Source: Candidatus Omnitrophota bacterium (lineage in GTDB: Bacteria; Hinthialibacterota; Hinthialibacteria; Hinthialibacterales; Hinthialibacteraceae). From it: 36,625 bases of DNA. The stretch's first letter is position 1; every line of letters begins with the position of its first letter. This document shows positions 17,530-25,933 of this stretch, piece after piece. The stretch spans positions 1 to 36,625 of the forward strand of contig JAFGTC010000080.1 of NCBI GenBank assembly GCA_016934335.1. Reading direction: 5' to 3'. Below the pieces are notes generated by a model. That model saw only the letters and a program-made list of their open reading frames with translations, searched no databases and was not told the origin of the DNA. The translations under genes and the position numbers were made by a program.

Positions 17530-18858
17530 ATGTATCAGATTCATTTTGATCCGGAAAAATGCGTTCTCCGCATGATCGCCGTCAATCATCGACTAAAAAT
17601 TCTGGGCGGAAATAAACCAGAAGTTTTCAAGCATTCTTTTGATTATCCCTATTGGAGCCGTGTTCGATATTGGAACTTCCCTCCGATTGTAGAAAAAGGA
17701 TTGAAATGTGCTTCGCATGATTTCCCTGTAACGACAGAATCGAATCAAGATGTCATCCGTTTTTGGAAATCCATTCCATCTCAATTGATTCACGTCATTC
17801 AAAACATTCGTTTCAATCCATGGCGCGCGCTATACATATTGACGCGGCTTAACGATGTTTACGAACTAGCCAATCGGAATCCCTACTTATTTTTTGCCTT
17901 ATGCAACTCTGAGTTCATCCTGAATCATCCCCTCTATTCTTCATTAAAGAGCATTGATGATCTCATTCACAAAAAACAACGCGATGTATTGGAGTTGTTT
18001 GGATTCGAGAATAGAGAATGGATCGCAAAGATCACCCAAAAGGTTTGCGTAGAGACTTTGAACGTTACCAGTTTCAAAATAATCAGGAAAGCGATTCTTT
18101 CCGAGAATGTTTCGAAGCGCTTAAGGCATCTTTCTGCTTTCAATGGCGGCATCCTTTCTCTTATCAAACTCGATCTATTCAGATTGCTGTCACCCAAGGT
18201 ATTGAATGAGATTTCCAGCCTACCCAAGAGTTCGAGCCAAGATGCCGTGATCATGATCCGTGATACGATTCGAATGCTGATCGCCTTGAATCACCCAACG
18301 CTTCTATCAAGAAACAGCCTGAAATCGATTCGAGATCTGCACGATGAATTGTCGAATCGAATGTCGCTGAAGTTGAAAAATCTGACCAACCGCAAATATC
18401 CTGCGCCGCCGATAGATGGAATCGAGTTGGAGGTAGAATTCGTTCTACATAAATACAAATGGAATTCTTCCGTGTCGATCAAGCCCATTCTCAATACATT
18501 TCGATTAGCTAAAGAAGCGGAGGAAATGAAGCATTGCTGCTTGTCTTACGATGATGCGATTCAACAGAGACGTTCTTATTTATATTCGATCCATGCCGGC
18601 AAACATAGAGGAACTCTTGAAATTATCCCAAATCGCAGAGACCAGAGTTGGAGGATCCATCAGTTGAAGGGAAAATACAACCATACTAACTTCCCTAAAA
18701 CATTAATGACGATTTTAGAGGATTGGGTGAGTGAATCAAAACGACTCGAAATCAAGCATGCTCCAAAATCTGCAAGGGAAAAAAATAGCGAGAAATCAAA
18801 AATCCTCTTGGGGAATCAACCTCTTCTGTTTGATTTATTTGAAGAAACGATTGAGTGA
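17530..18858 (+). CDS. PcfJ-like protein
   Basis: The protein has 442 residues and no signal peptide. The region of about residues 315-400 has the PcfJ signature: a leucine-rich lead-in, then LAKEAEEMKHCCLSYDDAI, a serine-tyrosine strand (RSYLYSIHAG), GTLEI and WRIHQLKGKYN. The family is named after a protein of the enterococcal conjugative plasmid pCF10 and also occurs on chromosomes and mobile elements; its biochemical role is not established. The N-terminal 300 residues are helical and of unknown function. The gene is more AT-rich than the glycosidase genes and is monocistronic with its own promoter, so horizontal arrival is plausible. Confidence 0.65.
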   Translation: MYQIHFDPEKCVLRMIAVNHRLKILGGNKPEVFKHSFDYPYWSRVRYWNFPPIVEKGLKCASHDFPVTTESNQDVIRFWKSIPSQLIHVIQNIRFNPWRALYILTRLNDVYELANRNPYLFFALCNSEFILNHPLYSSLKSIDDLIHKKQRDVLELFGFENREWIAKITQKVCVETLNVTSFKIIRKAILSENVSKRLRHLSAFNGGILSLIKLDLFRLLSPKVLNEISSLPKSSSQDAVIMIRDTIRMLIALNHPTLLSRNSLKSIRDLHDELSNRMSLKLKNLTNRKYPAPPIDGIELEVEFVLHKYKWNSSVSIKPILNTFRLAKEAEEMKHCCLSYDDAIQQRRSYLYSIHAGKHRGTLEIIPNRRDQSWRIHQLKGKYNHTNFPKTLMTILEDWVSESKRLEIKHAPKSAREKNSEKSKILLGNQPLLFDLFEETIE

Positions 18859-19004
18859 GAAATAGGAGATGCTGAGAGAGAGGCGGAGGGCTTGTGGATT
18901 CGGCCGTCATAGGGACAAACAAAGAACAAGTTCCGAGAATATGTTGACCCACAAGACTTGGGCTGGTTTCTGGAAAGAATGAAAATTCCTTTAGGCAGGG
19001 CGCT

Positions 19005-21563
19005 TTACCAAACCACTATGGTTTGATTGATGGAAGGCGATGTGGGCGGCCATAGAATCTTCTGACCATCATTCAGTGAGGCCTCGAGGTAGTATTCTAC
19101 TGCGCCCTGAGACTGCGAAGGCAGCATGACTCGATACGCCTGCCGGGCGCAATGTGCGGCAATCACCTTATTGAAGGTCTCTTCGCCTAATGAACGCCAA
19201 TATAGATTGACGCCGGCGCACGGCCGATCAGAGAGCACAAAGATCCGGATTTCATACGGTTCATCGGCATTCATTTGAGTGCATTTTGACGATGTAAAGA
19301 TGCGGGGCGCTCCACGATAGGACGTATTGACTGCCGTTTCAGCGGGCAGCGGTTCTCCAAGAATATCTGCGACAGCGGAGTCGTGAGCGGTTAAGATCCG
19401 TTCCCGAGAGCCGCTCTCGATGCTTGCGATCACACCCACTTCACCCGGCGATTTTGCGCAACACACAAAGGCTGCGATCATGTCTTCGTAAGTGCGGGTA
19501 ATCTCAATCCTGCGCGGCAGGATTTCTTCCCGTACAAAACGTTTCTTTTCATTCGAGTTCTGGATCGTTTTTGCTTCGTTCATTTTCAGAGTCAATCGAT
19601 CCGCCAATACCCACGTTCGAACACGAAGATAAGTCGCGCGGATAAAGTTGAGCCAATAATCAAATCGTTCTTGATTTCCGGGGCCTTTTATGCGGCAGCG
19701 CAATGATTCCAATTCGCGCAGCGGAAGAAAAAACTCAGTAATGCTCGCATCGGTTGTTTTCGCGCCCCTCGAAATCAGCGCATTAATGCGCTGATGACTG
19801 CCGTCCAGCTGTTTCAGGATGCGCCCCGCCTCCGCTCCTGCATCGCCGCCGAACATGTTTCGACCCCAATCAGCCCAGTAATCCTCCATTCCCGGCATTT
19901 TCCCATCGCTGGCGGAAGCATTGGCGTCGCCGCCGAAATCCCAGCACGCCTGCGCCAACGCCATAATATTCGGTGATATCGCCGCTGTTCGCCAATGGAT
20001 CGCCAGCATGCCTTCACAGCCGTAACGGAACGCATCCGACGCATTGACCATCATGCGCTCGACCCAGAGTTGGAGATCCCAACAAGTGCAGCAATGAGCG
20101 CCAGCCGTACCGTCGTCCTCGGCCCAACCGATCACCCACTTGGGGCGGTCTTGTATGGCGCCATAATGTTGTTCCACCGGATCGTCTCCCAGACCCGTAA
20201 TGAGAGATGATATCGGCCAACTTTTTGGAGCGCGCCGATCCATCCAAAACGCATCGTCGCGAGTCCCCAGACGCCATCCGCAGAGCGCCAAGCCGAAAGG
20301 CGCCTGCACCGATTGGGCCGCCGCCTCGGCGAGCTTCAGGTCGCGTTCGACATTCTCTCTTGTGGTCATTTCCCAGCCTTGGCAGCCCGGCTCCATTCCC
20401 AGCCAGACTTCCGGCGTCCAAAGCCAATAATAGTCAATCGGCGTCTTACGCATGATCCGAAGAAACGTTCCCTCATATAAGCGACTAATCACCTCAGGAT
20501 CATCCGGCCTCATCCCTTTGGATTCCAGGCGCGCGGTCAATTCTTTCGGGACGCCAAGGGGAAGTTCGGTTCCGAGAGCGGTGTTGATGCCAAGACGCCG
20601 GGCTTGCGCGAAAATGCGTTTCTGAATGTCTCCATATCGGTTGAACATGGCGACGCCCGCTTCCTCGGTCTGAGGCCAATCCAGGCAATCCAGCATAAAA
20701 TCGGGAGCATAGTCATCCTCTTTAAAAAGCAAACCTGCGCCGGAGGCGTATAGATGAGTCGGAAATGGCTTGACTGCCCATCCTCGTCTGGTCGTCACAA
20801 CGCCGGCTTCATATCCAAACCGGACATCGCCCCGGTCGTCCACATCTTCGGGAAGCCCCGTCCACACATTGGCTTCAGGTCCGGTAGAAGGATTCCAACT
20901 CGGATAAGTGTGAAAGCCGATGAAGTTCATTCGCAATTTCGCCATTTGCGTCAAGACGGTTTGATAATCATGGAAATTCCACCAGTCCGGCCCGACAGAA
21001 AAATCATGGAAAGGCAGAAGGCCGCGCAAAGCAAAGCGAGGCTTGCCGGTTTCATTGAATTCAGGCCAGTCGCCGCTCATCAACTCATCAGGTATAATGT
21101 CTTCATCCAGACCGAAGCGAACGCCTAACTTCTCAGCGAAGCGATACGCGCCATACAAAGCGCCGATCTCATCGCCTCCAATGATCCACCAGACGGCTTC
21201 GTCATCCGAAACACGGGTTTTCAATGCGTATTGCTGAGACTCCAAGTCCCCCTCTAATTCACCGTCAAAAAATCGATTTATGACCGATACAGCAATACGG
21301 TCGCCGCGAGTCACGTTCCTTTCCACCGGCATCAATTTACCCGTGCGTAAATAGACATAACGTCTCACTTCATTGGCCGCCGCCAATTCCATGGTGGAAG
21401 CGTCTTGGCTGATCGTTATGATTTCCGGTTCGCGTGTGGAGAAGCCGGCTTCTCGGAGAACTGCGTCTGATTTCAAATCTGATGCACATTGAAGCTGGCT
21501 CATCACCATGTAAATCGTGGTACAAATCAGAATTACCCCTATCGTATTCAAATGGCGCATCAT
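19005..21563 (-). CDS. Large secreted glycosidase-like protein (GH67/GH20-type N-terminal domain plus TIM barrel)
   Basis: The start at 21563 is preferred over the ATG at 21599 because it follows GAAGAGAAG and begins directly with the signal sequence (MMRHLNTIGVILICTTIYMV). The protein has 852 residues. Residues of about 45-150 have the alpha/beta domain found before the catalytic barrel in GH67, GH20 and GH84 enzymes (ELAAANEVRRYVYLRTG, WIIGGDEIGALYGAYRFAEK). A barrel of about 400 residues follows, with many tryptophans and acidic candidates such as TPEVWLGMEPG and VIGWAEDDGTAG. The C-terminal part is helical and then a beta domain. The exact GH family is not recognised; alpha-glucuronidase-like or a related inactive form is possible. 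The gene is convergent with the PcfJ-like gene; the 146-base gap shows no clear terminator. Confidence 0.6.
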   Translation of the reverse strand: MMRHLNTIGVILICTTIYMVMSQLQCASDLKSDAVLREAGFSTREPEIITISQDASTMELAAANEVRRYVYLRTGKLMPVERNVTRGDRIAVSVINRFFDGELEGDLESQQYALKTRVSDDEAVWWIIGGDEIGALYGAYRFAEKLGVRFGLDEDIIPDELMSGDWPEFNETGKPRFALRGLLPFHDFSVGPDWWNFHDYQTVLTQMAKLRMNFIGFHTYPSWNPSTGPEANVWTGLPEDVDDRGDVRFGYEAGVVTTRRGWAVKPFPTHLYASGAGLLFKEDDYAPDFMLDCLDWPQTEEAGVAMFNRYGDIQKRIFAQARRLGINTALGTELPLGVPKELTARLESKGMRPDDPEVISRLYEGTFLRIMRKTPIDYYWLWTPEVWLGMEPGCQGWEMTTRENVERDLKLAEAAAQSVQAPFGLALCGWRLGTRDDAFWMDRRAPKSWPISSLITGLGDDPVEQHYGAIQDRPKWVIGWAEDDGTAGAHCCTCWDLQLWVERMMVNASDAFRYGCEGMLAIHWRTAAISPNIMALAQACWDFGGDANASASDGKMPGMEDYWADWGRNMFGGDAGAEAGRILKQLDGSHQRINALISRGAKTTDASITEFFLPLRELESLRCRIKGPGNQERFDYWLNFIRATYLRVRTWVLADRLTLKMNEAKTIQNSNEKKRFVREEILPRRIEITRTYEDMIAAFVCCAKSPGEVGVIASIESGSRERILTAHDSAVADILGEPLPAETAVNTSYRGAPRIFTSSKCTQMNADEPYEIRIFVLSDRPCAGVNLYWRSLGEETFNKVIAAHCARQAYRVMLPSQSQGAVEYYLEASLNDGQKILWPPTSPSINQTIVVW

Positions 21564-21848
21564 ATTTTCTTCTCTTCGTGACAGTATTGTATAATGCATT
21601 CATCTTATATATATTGAGTTATCAATTCAAATATATTTTTGCATCCATGATCTATGAATTGATTTCTGCGATCATTGAGAATCTGAATTCGTTCATTTTA
21701 TGTGGGATTTCTTGCAAAGTATGCCTGATGATGTCAAAATTCAAATCGAATCGATTTGTTTCCAGCGACGCCGATGTGTGACGATGAATAGGCTGTCGCT
21801 GTCGAATAGGATTGCGTCGATCAATTTTACAGAGAGGGAGTCTTTGCC

Positions 21849-22730
21849 ATGAAATACAGATTTATCGCCGTTTTTACGCTTCTATTTCTATCCCTTTGTA
21901 ACATAGGTAATGCACAGAAACTGACGAGCAACATCCCATACGTCGAGAACGGCGGCGAACGGCAAGTTCTCGATATTTATACCCCCGAAAAAGCGGTTGA
22001 TGAGCGTTTGCCAGTCATGTTTTGGATACACGGCGGCGGATGGCAGACCGGCGACAAGAGCGATGTCGCGCTGAAGCCCAAAGTGTTGACTGAGCGCGGA
22101 TTTGTTTTCGTTTCCACGAACTACCGTCTCTTGCCCGACGTAGAGATGGACGTACTGATCCGCGACGTCGCCAAATCGCTTGGTTGGGTGCACAGGAACA
22201 TTGCCGAATATGGCGGAGATCCCAAGCGAATCTTTGTCGGCGGACACTCCGCCGGCGCTCAACTCGCGGCGTTGATCTGCATCGATGATCGTTACTTGAG
22301 GGAAGAAGACGTCTCTTTTGAAATCCTCAAGGGGTGTGTGCCGGTGGATGGCGACACTTATGACATCCCCAAAATCATCATGACGGCAGAGCATCGGCAG
22401 ACTCTCTATGGCGGCAAGATGTTCACGTTCGGTCATCGGCAGAAGTTTGGGAATGATCCGGAAAAACACGTCGATTTCTCAGCTGTGACGCATGTTGCGA
22501 AGAATAAAGGCATCCCGCCGTTCCTCATCTTGTACTTTTCCGGCAACCCCGACACCCGAGCGCAGGCGCAGTGTTTGGAAGCCGTGCTCAAAGAGGCCGC
22601 TATCCCTGTCAGGGCGTACGGCAAAAGGGATAGCAATCACAGCCGCCTGAATGACGAACTTGGAAAACCCGACGATCCGGCGACGCAGGAACTCTACAAG
22701 TTTCTTGGCGCCATTCTCGACAGGAAATAG
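21849..22730 (+). CDS. Secreted alpha/beta-hydrolase (carbohydrate esterase or lipase-like)
   Basis: The protein has 293 residues, signal peptide [21 protein letters not shown] and a GAGGGAG ribosome site. The oxyanion motif HGGGW (residues 61-65), the nucleophile elbow GGHSAGAQ (serine 134), an aspartate near SGNPDTRAQ and a histidine in DSNHSRLND make a complete catalytic set. The form is that of the BD-FAE/hormone-sensitive-lipase-like group often found in polysaccharide loci, where members remove acetyl or feruloyl groups. Substrate is not readable. It lies between a minus-strand glycosidase-like gene and a decayed region, so it is probably transcribed alone. Confidence 0.8.
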   Translation: MKYRFIAVFTLLFLSLCNIGNAQKLTSNIPYVENGGERQVLDIYTPEKAVDERLPVMFWIHGGGWQTGDKSDVALKPKVLTERGFVFVSTNYRLLPDVEMDVLIRDVAKSLGWVHRNIAEYGGDPKRIFVGGHSAGAQLAALICIDDRYLREEDVSFEILKGCVPVDGDTYDIPKIIMTAEHRQTLYGGKMFTFGHRQKFGNDPEKHVDFSAVTHVAKNKGIPPFLILYFSGNPDTRAQAQCLEAVLKEAAIPVRAYGKRDSNHSRLNDELGKPDDPATQELYKFLGAILDRK

Positions 22731-22748
22731 AAGGGCGTGAAGCATCGC

Positions 22749-22780
22749 AGCGCTCCGGCTGCAGGGCGCTATCATCTTTT
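22749..22780 (+). terminator. Terminator-like hairpin after the esterase
   Basis: AGCGC at 22749-22753 pairs with GCGCT at 22766-22770, and CC with GG inside, around one bulged T. The stem is followed by ATCATCTTTT. It begins 18 bases after the stop codon. The T tract is weak. Confidence 0.35.
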
Positions 22781-22834
22781 GGTCATGTTGTCGCCGAGTG
22801 AGATTCCTTCGCAACCGAGGCTGTCTTGGAAACA

Positions 22835-23047
22835 CTATTAAATCCTGTTGCAGTGAGTTTTGGCCTCCCTGATGAAACGACAAGGAAAACGATTGAATAC
22901 TTGGGGAAAAAATAGAAGAAGATTCATTTCTTGTGGAGCGTGCTGACTCAAATTTCTCATGGATCGGTAAAGGCTTCCGCCGCCAGGAGGGAATCTCTGA
23001 TCCATAAAGCTTTCGTCGCCCGCCAAGTCGATCCCGAACTTAAATAG
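22835..23047 (+). pseudogene. Decayed plus-strand coding fragments
   Basis: Two short frames look like leftovers of real protein. One runs 22835-22915 (NPVAVSFGLPDETTRKTIEY, then LGKK and stop). The other ends at 23047 (KASAARRESLIHKAFVARQ, then VDPELK and stop). Both are too short and frame-broken to be genes. I do not recognise the family with confidence. They share the region 22731-23520 with the recD2 remnant; the remainder (23301-23520) shows nothing coding. Confidence 0.25.
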
Positions 23048-23300
23048 CGCTTGATTCCCGTTACCGACGCGGGAACCTTGGATTCGTAAGAGACGATTTT
23101 GAACTGTTCGCCGAATTTGAGATGATGGCTCCATCCCCCCGCAAGTAGACGATTTCACCGGGATTCATCGGATGCATCGTCCCCACCACGGCGACGAGAT
23201 CATGACGGCCGTATACTTTGAGGCAGGCGATGGTGCAGCCTGTCTCGTCATTGAAATAGGTGATGCGCTCGATTTGGCCCTGGAGTTCGGTAAGCATCAT
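23032..23300 (-). pseudogene. N-terminal fragment of a RecD2-type helicase gene with a frameshift
   Basis: From the ATG at 23300 the minus strand reads MMLTELQGQIERITYFNDET, then TIACLKVYGRHDLVAVVGT and NPGEIVYLRG, the OB-like start of RecD2/TraA-family helicases. At a run of six Gs the frame is lost. One added G continues it as GWSHHLKFGEQFKIVSYES, then KVPASVTGIKRYLSSG, again as in RecD2. The match stops near 23032, where full-length proteins (about 730 residues) would go on with the helix-hairpin-helix and helicase domains. It is a clear remnant. Confidence 0.7.
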
Positions 23301-23520
23301 AGGCGCGAATGGAATGCGATCGGATTTCGTTTACGCTATTACTATCGCGGCGCAGCCTAAAGAAAAAAGCAGTTCACTGCAGCATCGGGCGCTCCTGTTT
23401 AAGTACGCCATATGTATTTACTGTCGAAATGTATTCAGATGAGATTTGTGGTCAAAATGATTATGAAAGCGTTATGGGTATGTGATTTCATCGTTATTCG
23501 ATTTTTTGGAGATTACGCGC

Positions 23521-24768
23521 TTATGGACAAAACTTCGTCATTAATCGAGATACAACATGTTTGATTGTAAGCCCCTGAACGACAATGGAGAAAAGTACAA
23601 TAATATAAGTAATCGCTAATAGGATCTGCCTTTCGTCTCCTACAGGCAGCGATAAAACTAGCGCAACAGATATTCCTCCTCGCAAACCGCCCCAAGTCAT
23701 TATTGTAATAGCGCCTGGCGTAAATGATCGCCATCGACTTACGATTAAGACGGGTAATCCGACACTGCTCCAGCGTACCAACAAAAGGATGGGGATTGCG
23801 ATGATTCCAGCAGTTAATAAAGCGCTTGAGAAGGATATTAGTAGTATTTCCAGCCCGATGAGAACGAATAGAACTGAATTCAGTATTCCATCCATTAATT
23901 CCCAAAAAGTATCTAAATGGAGTCTACTCTTTTCTGACATGGCAAATCTTCGTCCATGATTCCCTATGAACAATCCCGCTACGACAATCGATATTGGTCC
24001 TGATGTATGGATCGCTGAGGCAAGACTGTATCCTCCCATTACTAAAGCTAAAGTAATTAATACTTCGACTTGATAATCATCTACGGTTTTCAGCAGGCGG
24101 TATGTGATCAAACCGAGAAGAAATCCAAACAAGATGCCGCCAACCGCCTCTTCCATGAAAAGAAGTCCTACATGGCTTATTTCAAAAGGATGATCGCCTG
24201 CGGCCATCTCAAATAGAATGGTAAAGACTACAACGCCCACACCATCATTAAAAAGGGATTCTCCGGATATTATTGCCGTAAGACTCCGAGGTACTTTTCC
24301 GCTTTTTAACACGCCTAAGACTGCAATGGGATCCGTAGGAGAAATTAGGGAGCCAAACAATAGACAATAAAGAAAATTCAGATTGAATCCGAGCATATTG
24401 AAGACAAAATACATGACGGCGCCATAAAAAATCGTGGAAAAAATTACTCCGCCCGTTGCAAGGGAAGCTATAATATATTTTCGTTCTATTAAATCATTAA
24501 GATTAATATGGAGAGCGCCTGCGAACAATAGAAAACTGAGCATTCCTTGCATGAGAGTTTTATTAAAATCGATCTGAATAAGGAGATTTTCAGCCGTTTC
24601 TACAACGATAGTCAGACCGAGTTTCCCCAGACCTATTAATACAAGCGACATAAGTAAGGAAATAAGCATAACTCCAATCGATGTAGGGAGTTTGAAATAG
24701 CGATAGTTCAGATAACTGAAGATGGCCGTCAAGGTGATAATAAAAGAGAAAACCTGGATTGTATTCAT
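23521..24768 (-). CDS. CPA1-type Na+/H+ antiporter (NhaP-like)
   Basis: The protein has 415 residues and about twelve membrane segments. Hallmarks of the monovalent cation:proton antiporter-1 family are present: SLISPTDPIAVLGVL (the TD motif), SGESLFNDGVGVVVF (the ND ion-binding motif) and WGGLRGGISVALVLSLP. It sits in the inner membrane and would exchange protons for Na+ or K+ for pH and salt homeostasis. It ends shortly after the transmembrane core and lacks the long cytoplasmic C-terminal tail of some members. It is a single gene, divergent from the next. Confidence 0.9.
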   Translation of the reverse strand: MNTIQVFSFIITLTAIFSYLNYRYFKLPTSIGVMLISLLMSLVLIGLGKLGLTIVVETAENLLIQIDFNKTLMQGMLSFLLFAGALHINLNDLIERKYIIASLATGGVIFSTIFYGAVMYFVFNMLGFNLNFLYCLLFGSLISPTDPIAVLGVLKSGKVPRSLTAIISGESLFNDGVGVVVFTILFEMAAGDHPFEISHVGLLFMEEAVGGILFGFLLGLITYRLLKTVDDYQVEVLITLALVMGGYSLASAIHTSGPISIVVAGLFIGNHGRRFAMSEKSRLHLDTFWELMDGILNSVLFVLIGLEILLISFSSALLTAGIIAIPILLLVRWSSVGLPVLIVSRWRSFTPGAITIMTWGGLRGGISVALVLSLPVGDERQILLAITYIIVLFSIVVQGLTIKHVVSRLMTKFCP

Positions 24769-25052
24769 GATTCAATAGCGTTCCTTCATTTATTTGAGCA
24801 AGAAATGAAGATACAATTTTAGCATCTTTCCGCTCCTAATAGGATTGAATATTTTACTATTATGTTTGACCGTTCTATCATATCTTGCTATATTTGATCA
24901 TTACGTTATTTATTTTAAGGATATAGTGCTTGCGCGCAAATCCATTTTGAAGCAAGCGATTTCCTACGATATTGTGAATTTGAAATAGAATGATTCACTT
25001 GACGAAAGTCGAAATGAGGAATTAATTAAATACAAAAAAGGAAATCATAATT

Positions 25053-25649
25053 ATGAGCGACTTAAGAAAATTATTTGGTCCAGCCAAAGAAGCCATCTGG
25101 AATAAATTGGTAGATGAAATCGGAGGCAAATATGAAGATGGTGCGCCTTGGGAAGGAGGAAAGATTATTGCAAAAGTAGAAGAATGGACTGTAACCCTCG
25201 ACGTACGTAAGTTCACCACACAACATGATACAATTCTTCACACGCGTTTCCGAGCTCCTTTCGTAAACAAAGATGGATTTCGATTCACCATCTATCGAAA
25301 AGGAATGTTCGGATACTTTAGCAAAATACTAGGTCTGGAAGGACAAGATGTAGAAATAGGGTATCCCGAGTTTGACAAACTTTTTATTATTCAAGGAAAT
25401 GATCCTGTTAAATTAAAAGAATTTTTCATAAATCAAAAGGTTAGAGAAACAATGCTAAACCAACCTGATATACGCATGCGCGTCAAAGATGACGGTGGTT
25501 GGTTTAGCGACGTTTTTCCAGAAGGGGTGGATGAACTTAATCTAAAAGTCGAGGGGATCGTATCTGATTATTCTCGACTTCGAGATTTATTCGATTTATT
25601 TTCTGAGTCGCTTCACCAAATATGTAATATCGGATCGGCTTACAAATAG
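25053..25649 (+). CDS. Conserved-looking hypothetical protein
   Basis: This 198-residue soluble protein has no signal peptide or membrane segment. The start has AAAAGG about ten bases upstream. TTGACG at 24999-25004 may be part of a promoter, but the -10 is poor. Features include a tryptophan- and glycine-containing start (AIWNKLVDEIGGKYEDG), alternating beta strands (EEWTVTLDVRK, RFTIYRKG) and a helical end. I do not recognise it; a DUF3137-like fold is a guess. The surrounding gaps 24769-25052 and 25650-25933 show nothing further. Confidence 0.6.
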   Translation: MSDLRKLFGPAKEAIWNKLVDEIGGKYEDGAPWEGGKIIAKVEEWTVTLDVRKFTTQHDTILHTRFRAPFVNKDGFRFTIYRKGMFGYFSKILGLEGQDVEIGYPEFDKLFIIQGNDPVKLKEFFINQKVRETMLNQPDIRMRVKDDGGWFSDVFPEGVDELNLKVEGIVSDYSRLRDLFDLFSESLHQICNIGSAYK

Positions 25650-25933
25650 GATTCCTATCTTGAGCCATGAAGGATTTCTTGGTTGGAGTGCATACATATA
25701 TCTGTATTCATAAAACATGATATTAAGTTCCTTACGGTTCACAGCAAAGTTCAGCACGCGAATATTTTGTATTGAATGATCACAATCGCGGAAGTTAACG
25801 GCGATTCAGTCATCGGTGCAGCGAAGAAAACAGTTTCTGATTGTAATTGGCTGCGATCCTAATGGATTAATTTCACCGCCGCTGTTTCCAAAACTCAAAT
25901 TCGTTATTGTATTTTTACCAGTCGAGTCTGCAT

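Noticed and set aside
21480-21563. Lipoprotein signal in the GH67-like protein (MSQLQC)
   Set aside because: Residues before the cysteine do not fit the lipobox; ordinary signal peptide cleavage is more likely.
22479-22883. A 134-codon minus-strand frame across the esterase end
   Set aside because: Mostly antisense to the esterase, with no family features.
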